Source of the DNA: Thozetella sp. PMI_491
Taxonomy: Eukaryota; Ascomycota; Sordariomycetes; Chaetosphaeriales; Chaetosphaeriaceae
Direction: 5' to 3'
Assembly: GCA_021432635.1 (NCBI GenBank)
Contig: MU270051.1
Span: 600,662 to 664,661 of the forward strand
Length of the DNA: 64,000 nt
In this document: in pieces, positions 44,490-55,532 of the stretch
How the letters are laid out: each line of letters opens with the position of its first letter
Numbering within the stretch: position 1 is the first letter of the stretch
The notes under the pieces: generated by a model
Told to the model about the DNA's origin: nothing
Seen by the model: only the letters and a program-made list of their open reading frames with translations
Databases searched by the model: none
Made by a program: the position numbers and the translations under genes

Positions 44490-45821
44490 ATGTCAACCAC
44501 CGAAACCACCACTCTGACGGAGCCGGCCTCCGTCCCCCTCACACTTGCCTACGATGAGAAAGACCACGAACAGGTAGCGTGCTGGGTGCCTAGAGCGGGA
44601 CATTAGAACCAGACAGCTAACTAGACACAGTACAAATACACCGCCTATCTCCCGGTGTATGATGAGAAGACGCACTTTGGGCCTCTTCAGCCGTTCGAGT
44701 TCCACGACCGTGGGCTCGTGGCCAATAAGGAGAAGCCAAATCTCCTCCCTAAGGGCAGCGAGACCATCAGGTCCACGAAGTTGACTCCCTCGATCGGCAC
44801 GGAGATCAGAGGCCTGCAGCTTTCGGAGCTGAACGATCTGCAGAAGGACGAGCTCGCCCTTCTGATCGCCGAGCGCGGGGTCGTTATATTCCGTGATCAG
44901 GACTTCAAGGATATTGGCATTGAAAAACAGAAGGCGTTCGGTCGCTACTTTGGCCCTCTTCATATTCACGTGAGTCACTATTCTGAAGGCAGATCACAAC
45001 ACTGTACACGCTGACCCGAGGCCAACCGAAGCCCGTGGGCGCGCACGTCAAAGACCACCTCGAACTTCACAACATCTATCTCGGCCCGGATAATGAGTAC
45101 CGTAACCGGAACAAGAGCAACAAGCTCTCCACTATCGGATACCACTCCGATGTCTCATATGAACACCAGCCACCCGGGATCACCATCCTAACTCTCCTCT
45201 CTGTCCCGCCGACCGGAGGCGATACCGCATGGGCCTCGCAGGTCGTGGCGTACCAACGTCTCTCTCAGCCCATCAAGACCCTGCTGGAAGGCCTCCGGGC
45301 CGAGCACAGCGGCTTTCCTCAGGCCGAGGGCGCGCAGCGTGATGGAAAGTTCGTCCGCCGCGCTCCCATCAAGTCTGAGCACCCCGTCGTTCGCGTCCAT
45401 CCCGTACGTCGTAGAGCCCCTTCACTATCGCAGCGATGAGAGCGCTAACGAACATGGGCGACAGGCAACCGGGCAGAAGACCCTCTTTATTAATCCGGGC
45501 TTCACGAAGCGCATCATTGGGCTGCGCCAGGAGGAGTCCGATGCGTTGTTGAAGCTTCTCTTCAAGGTAAGCAGCAGCTCTGACTACTCTTACGGAGATG
45601 GTCCGCTTACTCTGGAGTAGCATATCTCGAACGGGCAGGACTTCCAGGTTCGCGTCAAGTGGGAGGCAGGAACAGTTGCTCTCTGGGACAACCGTGTCAC
45701 TGCCCACACGGCCATCTCGGACTACAACGTCCACGACCCCCAGGAGGGGCTTCGTCACGGATTTAGGATTACCACCTTGGCGGACAAGCCAGCTAACGGT
45801 GCGCTGGAGTCGGTTTGGTAA
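44490..45821 (+). CDS. TauD-family Fe(II)/2-oxoglutarate dioxygenase, five exons
   Basis: About 365 residues in five exons: 44490-44573, 44631-44969, 45032-45403, 45465-45566 and 45621-45821. All exon lengths are multiples of three. The core reads SIGTEIRGLQLSEL, then ERGVVIFRDQDF and PVGAHVKDHLELHNIYLG. Iron ligands are in YHSDVSYE and TAHTAISDY, with the 2-oxoglutarate arginine in RHGFRITT. It is the usual fungal alpha-ketoglutarate-dependent sulfonate/taurine dioxygenase type. It differs clearly from the upstream TauD gene in exon number and sequence, so the pair is not a recent tandem duplication. No defects noticed. Confidence 0.9.
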
Positions 45822-46358
45822 TCCTATAAGCCAAATTGAAAGCTATGTAGTGCGAGATAGCCTAATGCTGGCTCTGCCCCGGAAGAGTGTTCACATGAAG
45901 GCAGAATGGAGGCAACGAGACCCAAGCCGTCCTTTGGAACTACCTCCTTTCGTTTACTATATAAACGAGCAGGCGCAGAGAGCTAAAGGAACTCCATTGT
46001 GTACCAAGCAAGAGAAACAAAGGCTTCCTCTGCCCGCTCATGTCTACAACCTCAGCCCAAAATATTTCGAGGCAAGTGTCAGCGTTGCAAAGCGAAATGA
46101 GCGCAACACCCCTCAGCCGTAAGAATAAACAAGATGGTGGATATCACAAGTAATGATCAAGGTACTTGATAAACTCTCATAGGTTTATATTACCTGAAGA
46201 ATTAAGCGTAACTCAAGCGTATCTAAGGTAGGTACTCCTGAGCCGGCTACGGGGATATTGGTATTGGGATAAATCGAGAAGGGAGAATAGACCCACAGCT
46301 ACCAACAGACGCCAAGCAGGTTACAGCGTAAACAAAAGGAAAGAGCCAGCAAGGAAGC
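45822..46358. other. Intergenic between convergent genes
   Basis: About 540 bp between the TauD stop and the stop of the next Zn2Cys6 gene. An open frame overlaps the 3' end of the TauD gene but has no family resemblance. Confidence 0.4.
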
Positions 46359-49269
46359 TCAGGATCCCCATGGCGGAGCACCTCCAGACCCGTTCCACGC
46401 AGTCTCCATACCCTTGGCAGACTCGACCCAGTTGTACCAATTCATATCGCCATCCAAATCCATATTGATGTCTAGGTCATCAGACCCCATGCTTGCGAAT
46501 GCATCCGGTGAGACGTCAGTATCTTGCCAGAGCCAGGGCGTGAGGTTCGGGTCGGTGGCTTGCGGATCCGGCCAGTCTCCCGCCATGGGGATAAACGGAT
46601 TTGATGCAGCCAAGAAGGGCTCGCTGGAGAGGCCAAACGTGACGCTCGGGTCGCTGCTGGCGGACGGCATCATCATTGCTGACGCAGTGCCCATCGAAGC
46701 ATGGCTGAAGTCCTGGGCGAGCGGCAGGCTGGCGGGGCTGCCTTGGGTCGCGGGGTACGAGCCTTGGAAGAACGAACCGGTAGGAGCGTAGGCCGCAGTG
46801 GGTTGAAAACTAGGCTGGCTAGCCTCCCTGGAACCCTGGCCAGCAGAAGAATAAGCATTGTCCAGTCCCGCCGGAACAGTCGGCTGAGCTGTCCCAGCCG
46901 GAGCCTCGGCCAACCCTACAAGTCTGCGCCAGCGCTCAAGGAAGAGATCGACGGTGGCTGCCGCCGAGATGGGGCCCGCAGTCTGTGGGTGGGGGATATT
47001 CGCATCCTCTATCTCCACTTGCCGGGCAGCCTGAGGGTTGCCCCGCAGACGCGCAATCTCTGTCTCGCGTCGCTTCTGGGCCTTTATCATAAGCTTTCGC
47101 AGAGGGAACCAGATCCGGTCGTTCTTGTTCTGCTTAGATTCCCGGGGGATCAGCCAGGCACTGTGCAGGGCGACCCACGCGCGCTCAACAATGGGCGACC
47201 ACGGACGCCGCGGTATTTCAATCAGCATATACACTACGGCGTGCCAGTGCGTGTACGTCTGGTAGATCCAGCGCCACTGCCGACATGCCTGTTCGGCGTT
47301 GAGGGCATGGTTGTACTCCGCGACTTCGATGGCGGAGATGAGAAGCTTAGTCCTTAGCTCATCCGTGAAGTGATCGCTCGGAGAGGAGAAGAGGACGGGC
47401 AGGCTGACAAGCAAATCCATCTTTGCCATGACGAGGCGCGCAACTACAGCGCCGACCCAGAATTTGATGTCCTTGGAGCCGTTGGAATATTTGAGGTAGC
47501 CTTCGTCGAACGCCTCCCAGAGCAGATTGACCATGTCCGAAGGCTTTCCGTCCTTTGGCCCCGGTTTCACCATCTTCCGCGTGATATGGGAGATCTTGAC
47601 CATGATGATACTAAAAGACATATCGGTGACACCTTCCCGTTCCTGGGGCGTTTCCTTGGTCTCAGGGCTGATGTCGCTCTCGTTGATGTTGAGCGGCCAT
47701 TTGGTATCGAACGAGTTCGGGCCGATGCTCAGGTCGGTACCTTGGTCTTCCGAAGTACGCACATCCAATATGCAGAGAGTCCACCAGACACGCCGCCGTA
47801 TCTCAACCTCGTAGGGGGTGAGCTGCGGAAGATTAGAGCCGTCTCGCTGGAGGCCGAGCGCTTGGCCCATCCGGATGGCCAGACCAGTCATCATCCAGAC
47901 GTATCGAGGGCTGTCGTGTCTGCGGACGAGGAGCAGGAAGATGACAAAAGCCTGAACGATAGTGAGATCGGACACGCTCATGAAGTCGGCCCGAGCGAGT
48001 GCCATCTCGAGCCCTATACGATACTGCATGTTAAGCTCGGCCTTACTCGTGCCGAAGTTCTCTGTGACCTAGAGGAGCATGAGCGAGCTGCTTTCGGAGC
48101 CTTGACACGAACACAGGGTGCAGGGTGGGTCTCGAATAGACGTACATCTTCCTCCTCCATGGAAGTAACGGCCGAATAGTAGATGGAAAACATCAGGGCC
48201 TCATTCGCGGGTGTGAGGACGGCCGTCCGACTGCTACCAACCTCCCGGATCATCTTCCTGATGGTAGGCATGTGAACGAGTTGGGCAACCTGGTTGATGT
48301 TCTCATAAAAGACATCGAGCAAGAAGGGGATCTGGGACGGGAGAGGACGGAGCTCTTCCAGACTCGGACCAGACGCTCCGATGCTGTGGCGGAAGAGGAA
48401 CGCATGGCGGTCCGCGGGAGTGCGGTCCCGCTCCTGGGTAGCTGGTGTGGTCTCGGGGGCGTCTTCGTCCAGAGAATCGTCCGAGACCTCGCCCGCGAGG
48501 CCTTGGGTGTCCATCTTCAGCCCGTTAATCTATGCAAGGTCAGTCATGGGCAGGCAGTCGAACACGAGACCTGACGCCAGAGACAGATTGGGAAGAGGGA
48601 GGTGCCGACCTCGTCGTTGATCCGGGACCAAAAGCCACTAGCAACGTAGCGGCTCCTGCTGCTAGCATCTTGCAGCACTAATCGCCCGAACTGTTGTTGG
48701 AGGATGGCGGCAGAAGACGCAGCCTCGCCTATCCGTTCCGGGTCGCGCCCTTGACTGGAGCTTCCAGGCGAGTCCGCCTGTGACGGGGGGCCGCTGGTGC
48801 CCGAGGCGTGGGCAGCGTTGACGGCGTTGGCATGCTCAAGTTGGCCGCTGAGCTCTTTGACGAGGCCCTCGAGCGTGCGGAGCCGGTCCATGACCTGGTT
48901 CACGCCGGGGTGGGCAGCCGGGGCTGGCTGGGGCTGGCCCTGAAGCGGGCCGAAGCGGTCGAGGCGGCGTGTCCACCGCGGGGGCTTGTCGCCGGAGGGG
49001 AAGATGCACTCGATCTTCCCCCGGCGGCAATTCGAGCAAGGCGACAGCTTGTCGCATCGGACCTTACGGGCCCGGCATGTCACACAGCTGCGTCGCTTCG
49101 GCGCGGGCGCTGCATCTGGGCTAGGTGTTGGGCCGGCCGACGCGGCTCCGGTCGCGTTTTTCTCGGACGCCGACGCCGAGGCAGAGGCGCCCGGTGAGAC
49201 TCCTCCACCAACCCCCCACACGTTGTCGGGGGTCGCAGCTGAGACCACAAACGAAGGCGGCTCCGACAT
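46359..49269 (-). CDS. Zn2Cys6 transcription factor with fungal-specific MHR domain
   Basis: About 917 residues in three exons: 48610-49269, 48146-48529 and 46359-48068. The zinc cluster is complete in exon 1 (CVTCRARKVRCDKLSPCSNC, then RRGKIEC). A leucine-rich linker (QVMDRLRTLEGLVKELSGQLEHA) follows. Exon 2 includes PSQIPFLLDVFYENINQVAQLVHMP, the usual start of the middle homology region, and exon 3 its main part (IRRRVWWTLCILDVRTSEDQG). Intron 1 begins with the weaker donor GTCGGC; intron 2 has GTACGT and ends in CTAG. Translation may also start 37 codons upstream at 49380, but the ATG at 49269 (MSEPPSF) fits better. Targets unknown; the TauD genes next door are candidates. Confidence 0.88.
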
Positions 49270-50058
49270 GTTCAGGTGGAGCCCAAGATTGAACTCGGGA
49301 CGGGAACGAGCGCGGTGTTGCTGAGGCCTAGCGGTCCTTCCTGACAGTTTGACTTCATTGATCTCACCAGAAGGAACCAAACGCTGTGTGGCGTGGCTTC
49401 CCTAGCAAGCCTGAGCTCCTAGGCTGCCACGCGCGGAAACGGCTCCACGCCCCGTGCTAAGCAGAGTTAGTAGTGCGTCGCCCAGACCCGCTTATTTATC
49501 TGCTCGTCATCCTATACTATATAACACGCACTAACAAGGCTTATTTCACGCACGCACCAACCCTATAGTCCTGTTCTGGGGCGGTAGTGGAGCTGGCGTT
49601 CGAGCCGGCCCAACATGAGCCCGCACAGTCGGCTTGCCTCGCGCGCGAAAGAGGTTTGGGGGCGATAATAGACCGAACAGGCAAGTGCCTCTTGCTTTCC
49701 GCACTGGTACAGCACTGCGAGGAGGGACCGAGCATGCACACCCACCACTATCATGATGCGAGGCAGGCCGAGCTATTTTGTCTAGTCCGCCTCCGTCTCG
49801 ACAACTATTTAACTCCAAAGACGTGATGCGTCCAGGGCACACAGCACAGCTACCTATCCACCATCAGATCATCCAATTCACCATTCAAGACTCCCTTCCA
49901 ATTCCTCTCCACATCTCCAGAATCAACTTCCGGACTTTCTAATCGACAAGCACGGCACCACCATCTTCATCTTGAACGCCACTGCTCGGCTCCTAGCCCG
50001 TCCGACCCCCCGGCTCGACCACTTAACCAGTGCATACAATTCGCCAGTTCAGAACACG
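49270..50058. other. Intergenic between divergent genes
   Basis: About 790 bp upstream of both the Zn2Cys6 gene and the NAD(P)-binding gene. The last 200 bp is CA- and pyrimidine-rich, consistent with a 5' UTR. No gene recognised. Confidence 0.45.
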
Positions 50059-50787
50059 ATGTCCCAGCGAACTGTTGCTTTCTTCGGCGCTAGCGTCGGC
50101 TGTGGCCGCGCAGCGCTCAAGCACACCCTAGCGGCCGGCAACCAATGCGTCGCCCTCTGCCGCGACCCCTCCAAGCTCACTACTGTCTTCCCGCTCGAGA
50201 AGAATTCCAACCTGCGGGTGCTGCAAGGCAATGCGCACGATGTGGAGGCCGTGTCGCAATGCCTTCGCCGCGAAGACGGCACCCTCGTCGACAGCATAGT
50301 CTTTAGTATTGGCGCCAAGCTCGTGTCCAAGACGAGCCTGGCCATGGACGACCCGGACGTGTGCAAGAAGGGCATCTCTGCCGTGCTGTCAGCCCTGTCC
50401 CAGCTCCGCAAGGCCGGCGCCACCGGTCGCCCACACATCATTGTCGTGAGCACCACAGGCCTGTCCGACTTTGGTCGCGACCTGCCCTTCGCCATGATCC
50501 CTGTGTACAAGGCCCTCGGCAAGGTGCCGCACGCCGACAAGAAAGTCATGGAACAGACCCTGATCGACAGCGGCGAGACCTACACCATCGTGCGCGCCAG
50601 CAGGCTCGTCGACGGCGAGACGGACAAGAACATCCGCGTCGGCGTCGAGGATGCCAAGACCGGCCGCGAGTCCTCGGCGATTGGGTACTCTATCTCGCGT
50701 GAGGACACGGGGAAGTGGATTGCCAAGAATCTTGTGCTGGACGGAGGGGCGAGATTCGCTAACAAGATCGCTACGGTTACCTACTGA
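50059..50787 (+). CDS. NAD(P)-binding Rossmann-fold protein (atypical SDR / NmrA-like)
   Basis: Single exon, 242 residues from ATG at 50059. The frame extends upstream to 49972 without an ATG and those residues look non-coding. The N-terminal nucleotide motif is FFGASVGCGRAALKH, followed by CRDPSKL and a hydrophobic strand ending in IVFSIGAK. The pattern HIIVVSTTGLSDFGRDLP and a C-terminal VRASRLVDGE match atypical short-chain dehydrogenases of the NAD(P)H-binding (NmrA-like) type, which may be enzymes or redox sensors. No catalytic Tyr-x3-Lys of classical SDRs is evident. It lies between a Zn2Cys6 regulator and the homoaconitase remnant. Confidence 0.85.
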   Translation: MSQRTVAFFGASVGCGRAALKHTLAAGNQCVALCRDPSKLTTVFPLEKNSNLRVLQGNAHDVEAVSQCLRREDGTLVDSIVFSIGAKLVSKTSLAMDDPDVCKKGISAVLSALSQLRKAGATGRPHIIVVSTTGLSDFGRDLPFAMIPVYKALGKVPHADKKVMEQTLIDSGETYTIVRASRLVDGETDKNIRVGVEDAKTGRESSAIGYSISREDTGKWIAKNLVLDGGARFANKIATVTY

Positions 50788-51222
50788 AGGCACCTGGGCG
50801 AGGGGCACGGGAAAGGGTAGGCGTTGTGGCACTTGAAGCGTTGACCAAAAGGACGGTCTGTCCCTTACAAAATTAATACCCAATCTCCTTTAGTTGATAG
50901 TTAGCAAGCGAGAAGCATAGACCAAGAATGATTCCATAGATCGCATTCATCTCCACGTCACTGCGTTATCTCGCGCCTGGCCCATCTGAGTACCTGCCTT
51001 GCTCGGCAATATTCTGCGCTGTGGCCACAATGTTAACACTTGATCAATCAGAAGGAGGCATTTTAGTTGAAACAGTCTGGCGAGCTGAGTCAGCCTGAAG
51101 GAAGCTGGCAGCATCTGGCACCGACACAAAGACTAGGGGAGGGCAGGTTTGCAGTCACTACACGGCACAGTTGGGCGGCACAGGCTGGCCGCTATACTAC
51201 ACCCACATTTCTTCATTAACAC
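50788..51222. other. Intergenic, no gene recognised
   Basis: About 430 bp between the NAD(P)-binding gene and the homoaconitase remnant. It may include unrecognisable parts of the decayed gene. Confidence 0.35.
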
Positions 51223-51980
51223 TCACGCTTCATATCAATGCGATAGCCAAGGTCTTCCAGGATGCCGCAAAGACCAATGGTGGCAAGATCCCGAAGTTGC
51301 ACAGGCTGTCAAGCTCAACATTGTGGCGGCTTCGGCTCGCGAGCAGGACATCGCTGAAAACGCAGGGAGCTGGCAGGCTCTGCTTGAGACCGGGAGTACC
51401 CCATTACCGACTTCCTATGGCCCATACATCAACTTAGACACCTATACACCTCTGAACACGGAAAGTGAGCTTGACAGTCTCGATACTGACAATATCTATA
51501 ACTTAACAGGACGACATTACGAAGGAAGGCATTGCGGAGGCCTGCATGTCACACTACGATTCAGAGCTTGGCTCAGTTGCTAAGCCTAACGATATCTTTA
51601 TGAATGGCTACAATTTTGGGACGGGAAGTTCTGAGGATCAGGCAGCAACTGCAATTTTGGTCAAGCAAATCTAGTTGGTTGTAGCGGTCAGCTCTGGAGG
51701 TATATTCTCCCGGGGTCGCGTCAACAACATGCTCCCAGGCTTACAAGTCACGTGTCTCGTTGAGCGCCTGCGTACTATCTTCGCCCCCACATATAAGGCG
51801 CAAACCCGGTGGACGGGATGAGCTCTGACGTGGGATGTCGCGCAGAGCGCCGTCAAAGTGCAAGAGGGTGAAAATGGGGAGTACTTGGAGAAGAATGTTA
51901 GCGAGTTTTCGGAGAACCTGTAAGAGATTATCGCGAAGGGCGGCTTAGAGAACTGGGTCAAGTTCGAGATCATGAAGACG
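51223..51980 (+). pseudogene. Decayed homoaconitase (aconitase-superfamily) fragment
   Basis: Pieces in order match the C-terminal half of fungal homoaconitase, the mitochondrial enzyme of alpha-aminoadipate lysine synthesis. Near 51300-51410: VKLNIVAASAREQDIAENAG, then SYGPYINL where a GCGPCIGL cluster motif is expected. Near 51510-51760: [20 protein letters not shown], then [20 protein letters not shown]. Near 51820-51975: LTWDV, KVQEGENGEYLEKNV and EIIAKGGLENWVK. At least three in-frame stops interrupt it (after KQI near 51672, after RTG near 51818, and before EIIAKGG near 51920). Two iron-sulfur cysteines are replaced by tyrosine. The N-terminal half is absent. The changes TGG to TGA, Gln codon to TAA and TGC to TAY are all C:G to T:A. 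A working copy should exist elsewhere. Confidence 0.85.
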
Positions 51981-52450
51981 GAAGTATCGATACTCCGTAA
52001 AAAGAGTGAAGTCAGAGCTTGGCCAGAAAAAGCTTTGTTGTACAATGGTGGCAGCGCTCGTTCGCACTGACGGTGGAATATCCCTTACAACTTGAGAACC
52101 CAAGTACCGAGTACATGCCTTACTTGCACGACGTGCCCCTTCGATTTCAAGGCTATAAAGGACCCAAGCGGTCTCTTCTAATTTGACGCCCATAAGAACA
52201 ACCTCTCAGCCTGCTCTATACTGCTTGGTATAGTTACTGGGCTAGGGACTAGAGAACGTATAAACCCAAATCCCAATATGGCTAGCGCGTCAAGATCCAT
52301 GGTCCAGGACTGGGGTCGGCATTAAGGGTATTTATGTCCGAGCTTCATGTGATCCAGCTTGCAATACCACCCAATCCCCGTTGCCCACTTGCTCCCCCAG
52401 CATTACCGAATACTAATCGTCGGCCGCCGCTTATTGAACGGGTCCGGATT
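51981..52450. other. Intergenic upstream of dienelactone hydrolase gene
   Basis: About 470 bp; promoter side of the hydrolase gene. No gene recognised. In-frame codons upstream of the chosen hydrolase start (from 52334) look like leader sequence rather than conserved protein. Confidence 0.4.
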
Positions 52451-53323
52451 ATGTCTTGTCCAGACTGCTTCAAGGGCTCCGCCCATTCCCATACCGAGCC
52501 CAAGGGCAAGGAGGAGACGCTGCACGGCGTTCGCACCTACGTCGCGGACTTCCGCTCGGATCCAAGCACGAATTCGTCTGTCGGGTCTACGATCCTCTTC
52601 ATCACGGATGCGTTCGGCTTCAACATCCCCAATGGGAAGCTGCTTGCCGATGTATACGCCGCAAAGACGGGCTTTCGGGTCCTCGTTCCCGACATCATCC
52701 CGGGCGGCGGCGTACCAGCTTATTCGCTCGAGGTGTTCGAGGGCTTGAGCGCGCCAGTCGCCTGGTGGAACATCATCGGCCACCTGCGCAAGGCATACCT
52801 GATCGCCCGGGCTATGCTGATCTTCATCCCTTTCGCGAGGCGCACCCGAGATGCCTTGTCCGGTGTCCTCCGCTACACCCGCTCCGTCCGAGCGGGCCTT
52901 CCGCCGCAGGCCAAGCTAGGGGCGGCGGGCTTCTGCTGGGGTGGCCTTCAAGGGGCACTGCTGGGGCAAGAGCCATCGGTGGAGGGCGGCGACCGGCCTC
53001 TGCTTGACGCGTTGTTCCTCGCGCACCCCGCCGGCCCGAAGACGCCCGATGAATTCGCCAAGGTGGTGCGGAGATTCCATGTGCCGACCAGCGTGGCGAT
53101 TGGCGACAAGGACGCCATCATCTCCAAGCCGGCCATGGAGGAGATCGAGGCCGCCCTCCGACGCGAGTACCATGACGACCCGGATAAGCTGGAGGTGACT
53201 ATTTACCCGGGATGCACCCACGGATTTGCCGTCAGGGCTAGCCCGAAGAAGGCAAACGAGGATGAGGCGGCGGGGCAGGCTTCGGAGCAAGCTGTCGGGT
53301 GGTTCCAGAAGTACCTCGCTTGA
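52451..53323 (+). CDS. Dienelactone hydrolase-family protein
   Basis: Single exon, 290 residues from ATG at 52451 (MSCPDCFKGSAHSH, the usual fungal start for this family). The frame extends upstream to 52334 with a further ATG, but those residues are not family-like. The alpha/beta-hydrolase triad is visible: cysteine nucleophile in GFCWGG (about 162), aspartate in IGDKD and histidine in CTHGF (about 257). Family members open dienelactones and related lactones in aromatic catabolism, and some occur in secondary-metabolite clusters. The product is probably cytosolic. Together with the amidase, P450s and TauD genes it supports a degradative or tailoring role for the island, which is inference. 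Confidence 0.9.
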   Translation: MSCPDCFKGSAHSHTEPKGKEETLHGVRTYVADFRSDPSTNSSVGSTILFITDAFGFNIPNGKLLADVYAAKTGFRVLVPDIIPGGGVPAYSLEVFEGLSAPVAWWNIIGHLRKAYLIARAMLIFIPFARRTRDALSGVLRYTRSVRAGLPPQAKLGAAGFCWGGLQGALLGQEPSVEGGDRPLLDALFLAHPAGPKTPDEFAKVVRRFHVPTSVAIGDKDAIISKPAMEEIEAALRREYHDDPDKLEVTIYPGCTHGFAVRASPKKANEDEAAGQASEQAVGWFQKYLA

Positions 53324-53629
53324 AATACAGGCCGAGGTCATGAGCAATATTCCGTTTATACGAGGGGGGGCAGGGGGCCATGGGACTTTCATGTATCTTT
53401 GCTGAACCCCCTTCCCCGACAGCAATACCGAGGTCGTACGAGCGGGGCCGGGATGGCACAGAGACAGCAGGTCAGCAGGCCTATACGGCTAATCCATATA
53501 CCATCACTAACATTCGAGGGACGACAGTTGTTTCGCTAGTAATATACCAACTATGTTGCATCGAATTAGCCGCCAGAGTAGAATTTCCCACTCATTCAAA
53601 CCGAGAAAGACCTCCGTGAAACCTCGCCA
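53324..53629. other. Intergenic between convergent genes
   Basis: About 300 bp between stops of the dienelactone hydrolase and P450 genes. Nothing recognised. Confidence 0.4.
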
Positions 53630-55532
53630 TTACACCATCAAGACCCTGACGCCTCGAGCCCCTGCCTTCGGCATGGGAATGAATAAGTCGTGGTCGTATT
53701 TGACATCTTGAACACTGGTTTCGTGCAACCTCATGTGCGGGAACACCCGCAGCACGAGGGCGGCGAGGCCCATGTAGAGCTCGCAATTGGCAAGACTGTA
53801 ACCTTGAGTGTCAGCCATCAATGCAAGAGGTTGGGGGCGAACGACGAGTGCGACGAACTTCATGCCCAGACAAACGCGACTGCCCTTGGAAAAGGCCGTC
53901 ATGTGTTTTTCCACATCCTTTCTCCTTTGGCCGTTCTCATCCAAGAAGCGCTCTGGCTTGAACTTGTCGGAGGCCGGGAAGATGGATTCGTCGTGATGGG
54001 TGATGTAGGTCGTCATGCCGATCAGGGAGCCACGGGGAATGACGTGGTGGACCGGTACAGGGTAGTCGGCCTGGGGCGGCGTCCATGCCCCATTGTACAC
54101 AAGATCTTCCTCCGTTGGCACGCGAGCGCTACGAACGGAGACTCCGTACGAGAGGCGCAGGCCTTCGAGGATAACGGCACCGAACAAGGGAAGTCGCTCG
54201 AGCGTCGCCAGGCTGGGTATGTTTTGAGGATCCGGAACTGCTTCCTTGAGCTCCTCGGTGAGGCGGGCCAGCAGCTTGGGGTCATTCAGAAGATAGAAGG
54301 TTAGAACTGCTAGCGTCCAGCTCGAAGTCTCGGTACCGGCAGCCATCAGCGTCATGCCTTCGGCTGTGAGCCTCCAAGTGGATTTTTCGTCGTCCGGTAG
54401 GTCAGAGTCGAAGATGTATTCGAAAACTGTGTCTCTCCTGTGCGCCAGCTTACCGTTATATTCGTCTCTAGCTTTGTCAACCAGACTGGGTATTGTGTTC
54501 TAGAGAAGTTCATTAGTTGATTGTCAGCTGTGCTGCCGGGACGGCAACCCGATAAGGTCCAATGTACCCTAAGTAATCCATCGGCAAGGGCAATATCCCG
54601 CGGGAGATAGCTCGCGATACTGTTCACCACGTTAGCCAGCCTGACAACCAAAGACCTGGGAAGCCCAAGTCCCGGGTTGTCCTTACTAAGGAGCCAAGTG
54701 TATCGCGCCCTTCAGCCATGGGAAAAAGCGCAAGATAAAATACCCATGAACGAAAGACATCACGCTATTTCTAAAATTGGGCTCAAAGTCTTCTTGATCC
54801 AGGAAGCCAAAGCTCTCCCCAAAACAGAACTTAGAAATAATGTCTGTGGCGAAGCAGCTGTAGGCAGCGGTGATATCGAACGGTTTCCCGCTACCGACGC
54901 GGGCTAGGAGCTTGTTGCTGAGGCGCTGGGCCATATAACCCACCTCAGTTTCGAGCTTTGAGATGTGAGCGCGCGAGAAGAACCGTTTCATAGCCTCCCG
55001 TCGACGTCTGTGATGGTCATGATCAAGTGTTGCGAGCGTCGAAAGTGTCATCCTGCGCTAGTTAGCAAACGAGAATGTCATGGGGACTCAGAATAGGGAC
55101 TTGCTGAGGCGTCAAATGGCCTAGGCCGAAGGGTCCTCTATCTCTTTTCCTTCCACCAGCTGCGTAGATCTCGTCCATAAACCTAGTGTCCGCACAATGG
55201 AGTTCTACAGGGTTGATACGTATGATGGGTCCTATTAATCGAGTCAGTGATACATCCGCGCAGATTAAGTGGACGTATTCTCAACCATAGATGCTATGTA
55301 ATCTCTTGATTTCCTTCGAGTAGGTGCCTTTGTGTACCACGTCAAAATAAAACTCGTATATCCACGACATCGCCGCCAGCCGCGGTCCTGGGAACCGATA
55401 GAGCGGATGAAGAGCAGATACATTGTAAATAGCGATGGTGACGTTATAGAAGACCCAAGTTAGGCACACAAGCGCGACAACATCGTAAAGCAGCCTATCT
55501 TCGCCGAAAGCAAGCGTCTTTGAGAGATCCAT
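53630..55532 (-). CDS. Cytochrome P450, trichodiene oxygenase (TRI4)-like type, with apparent frameshift
   Basis: ER-anchored class II P450 in several exons. The first is 55286-55532, starting at ATG 55530-55532 (an upstream GTG at 55548-55550 is not a start). It has the anchor and FPGPRLAAM. Exon 2 is 55101-55231 and exon 3 begins at 55057 (TLDHDHHRRRR). The I-helix is AGTETSSW, the K-helix EGLR, and the heme loop FSKGSRVCLGM. The last intron is 53796-53858, and its removal joins a normal C-terminus (CELYMGLAALVLRVFP). Near 54683 the frame shifts by one base: IHLAP is followed by a stop, while WLLSKDNPGL continues in the next frame, and no convincing intron bridges it. The gene may be inactive, or the base may be a sequencing error. 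Confidence 0.75.

Noticed and set aside
45822..46122. C-terminal extension of the second TauD gene
   Set aside because: The TauD frame ends at TAA 45819-45821 after a normal family C-terminus; the continuing frame is a different one.
49972..50058. Upstream extension of the NAD(P)-binding protein
   Set aside because: The frame there begins with TTG and has no family-like residues; the ATG at 50059 precedes the Rossmann motif closely.
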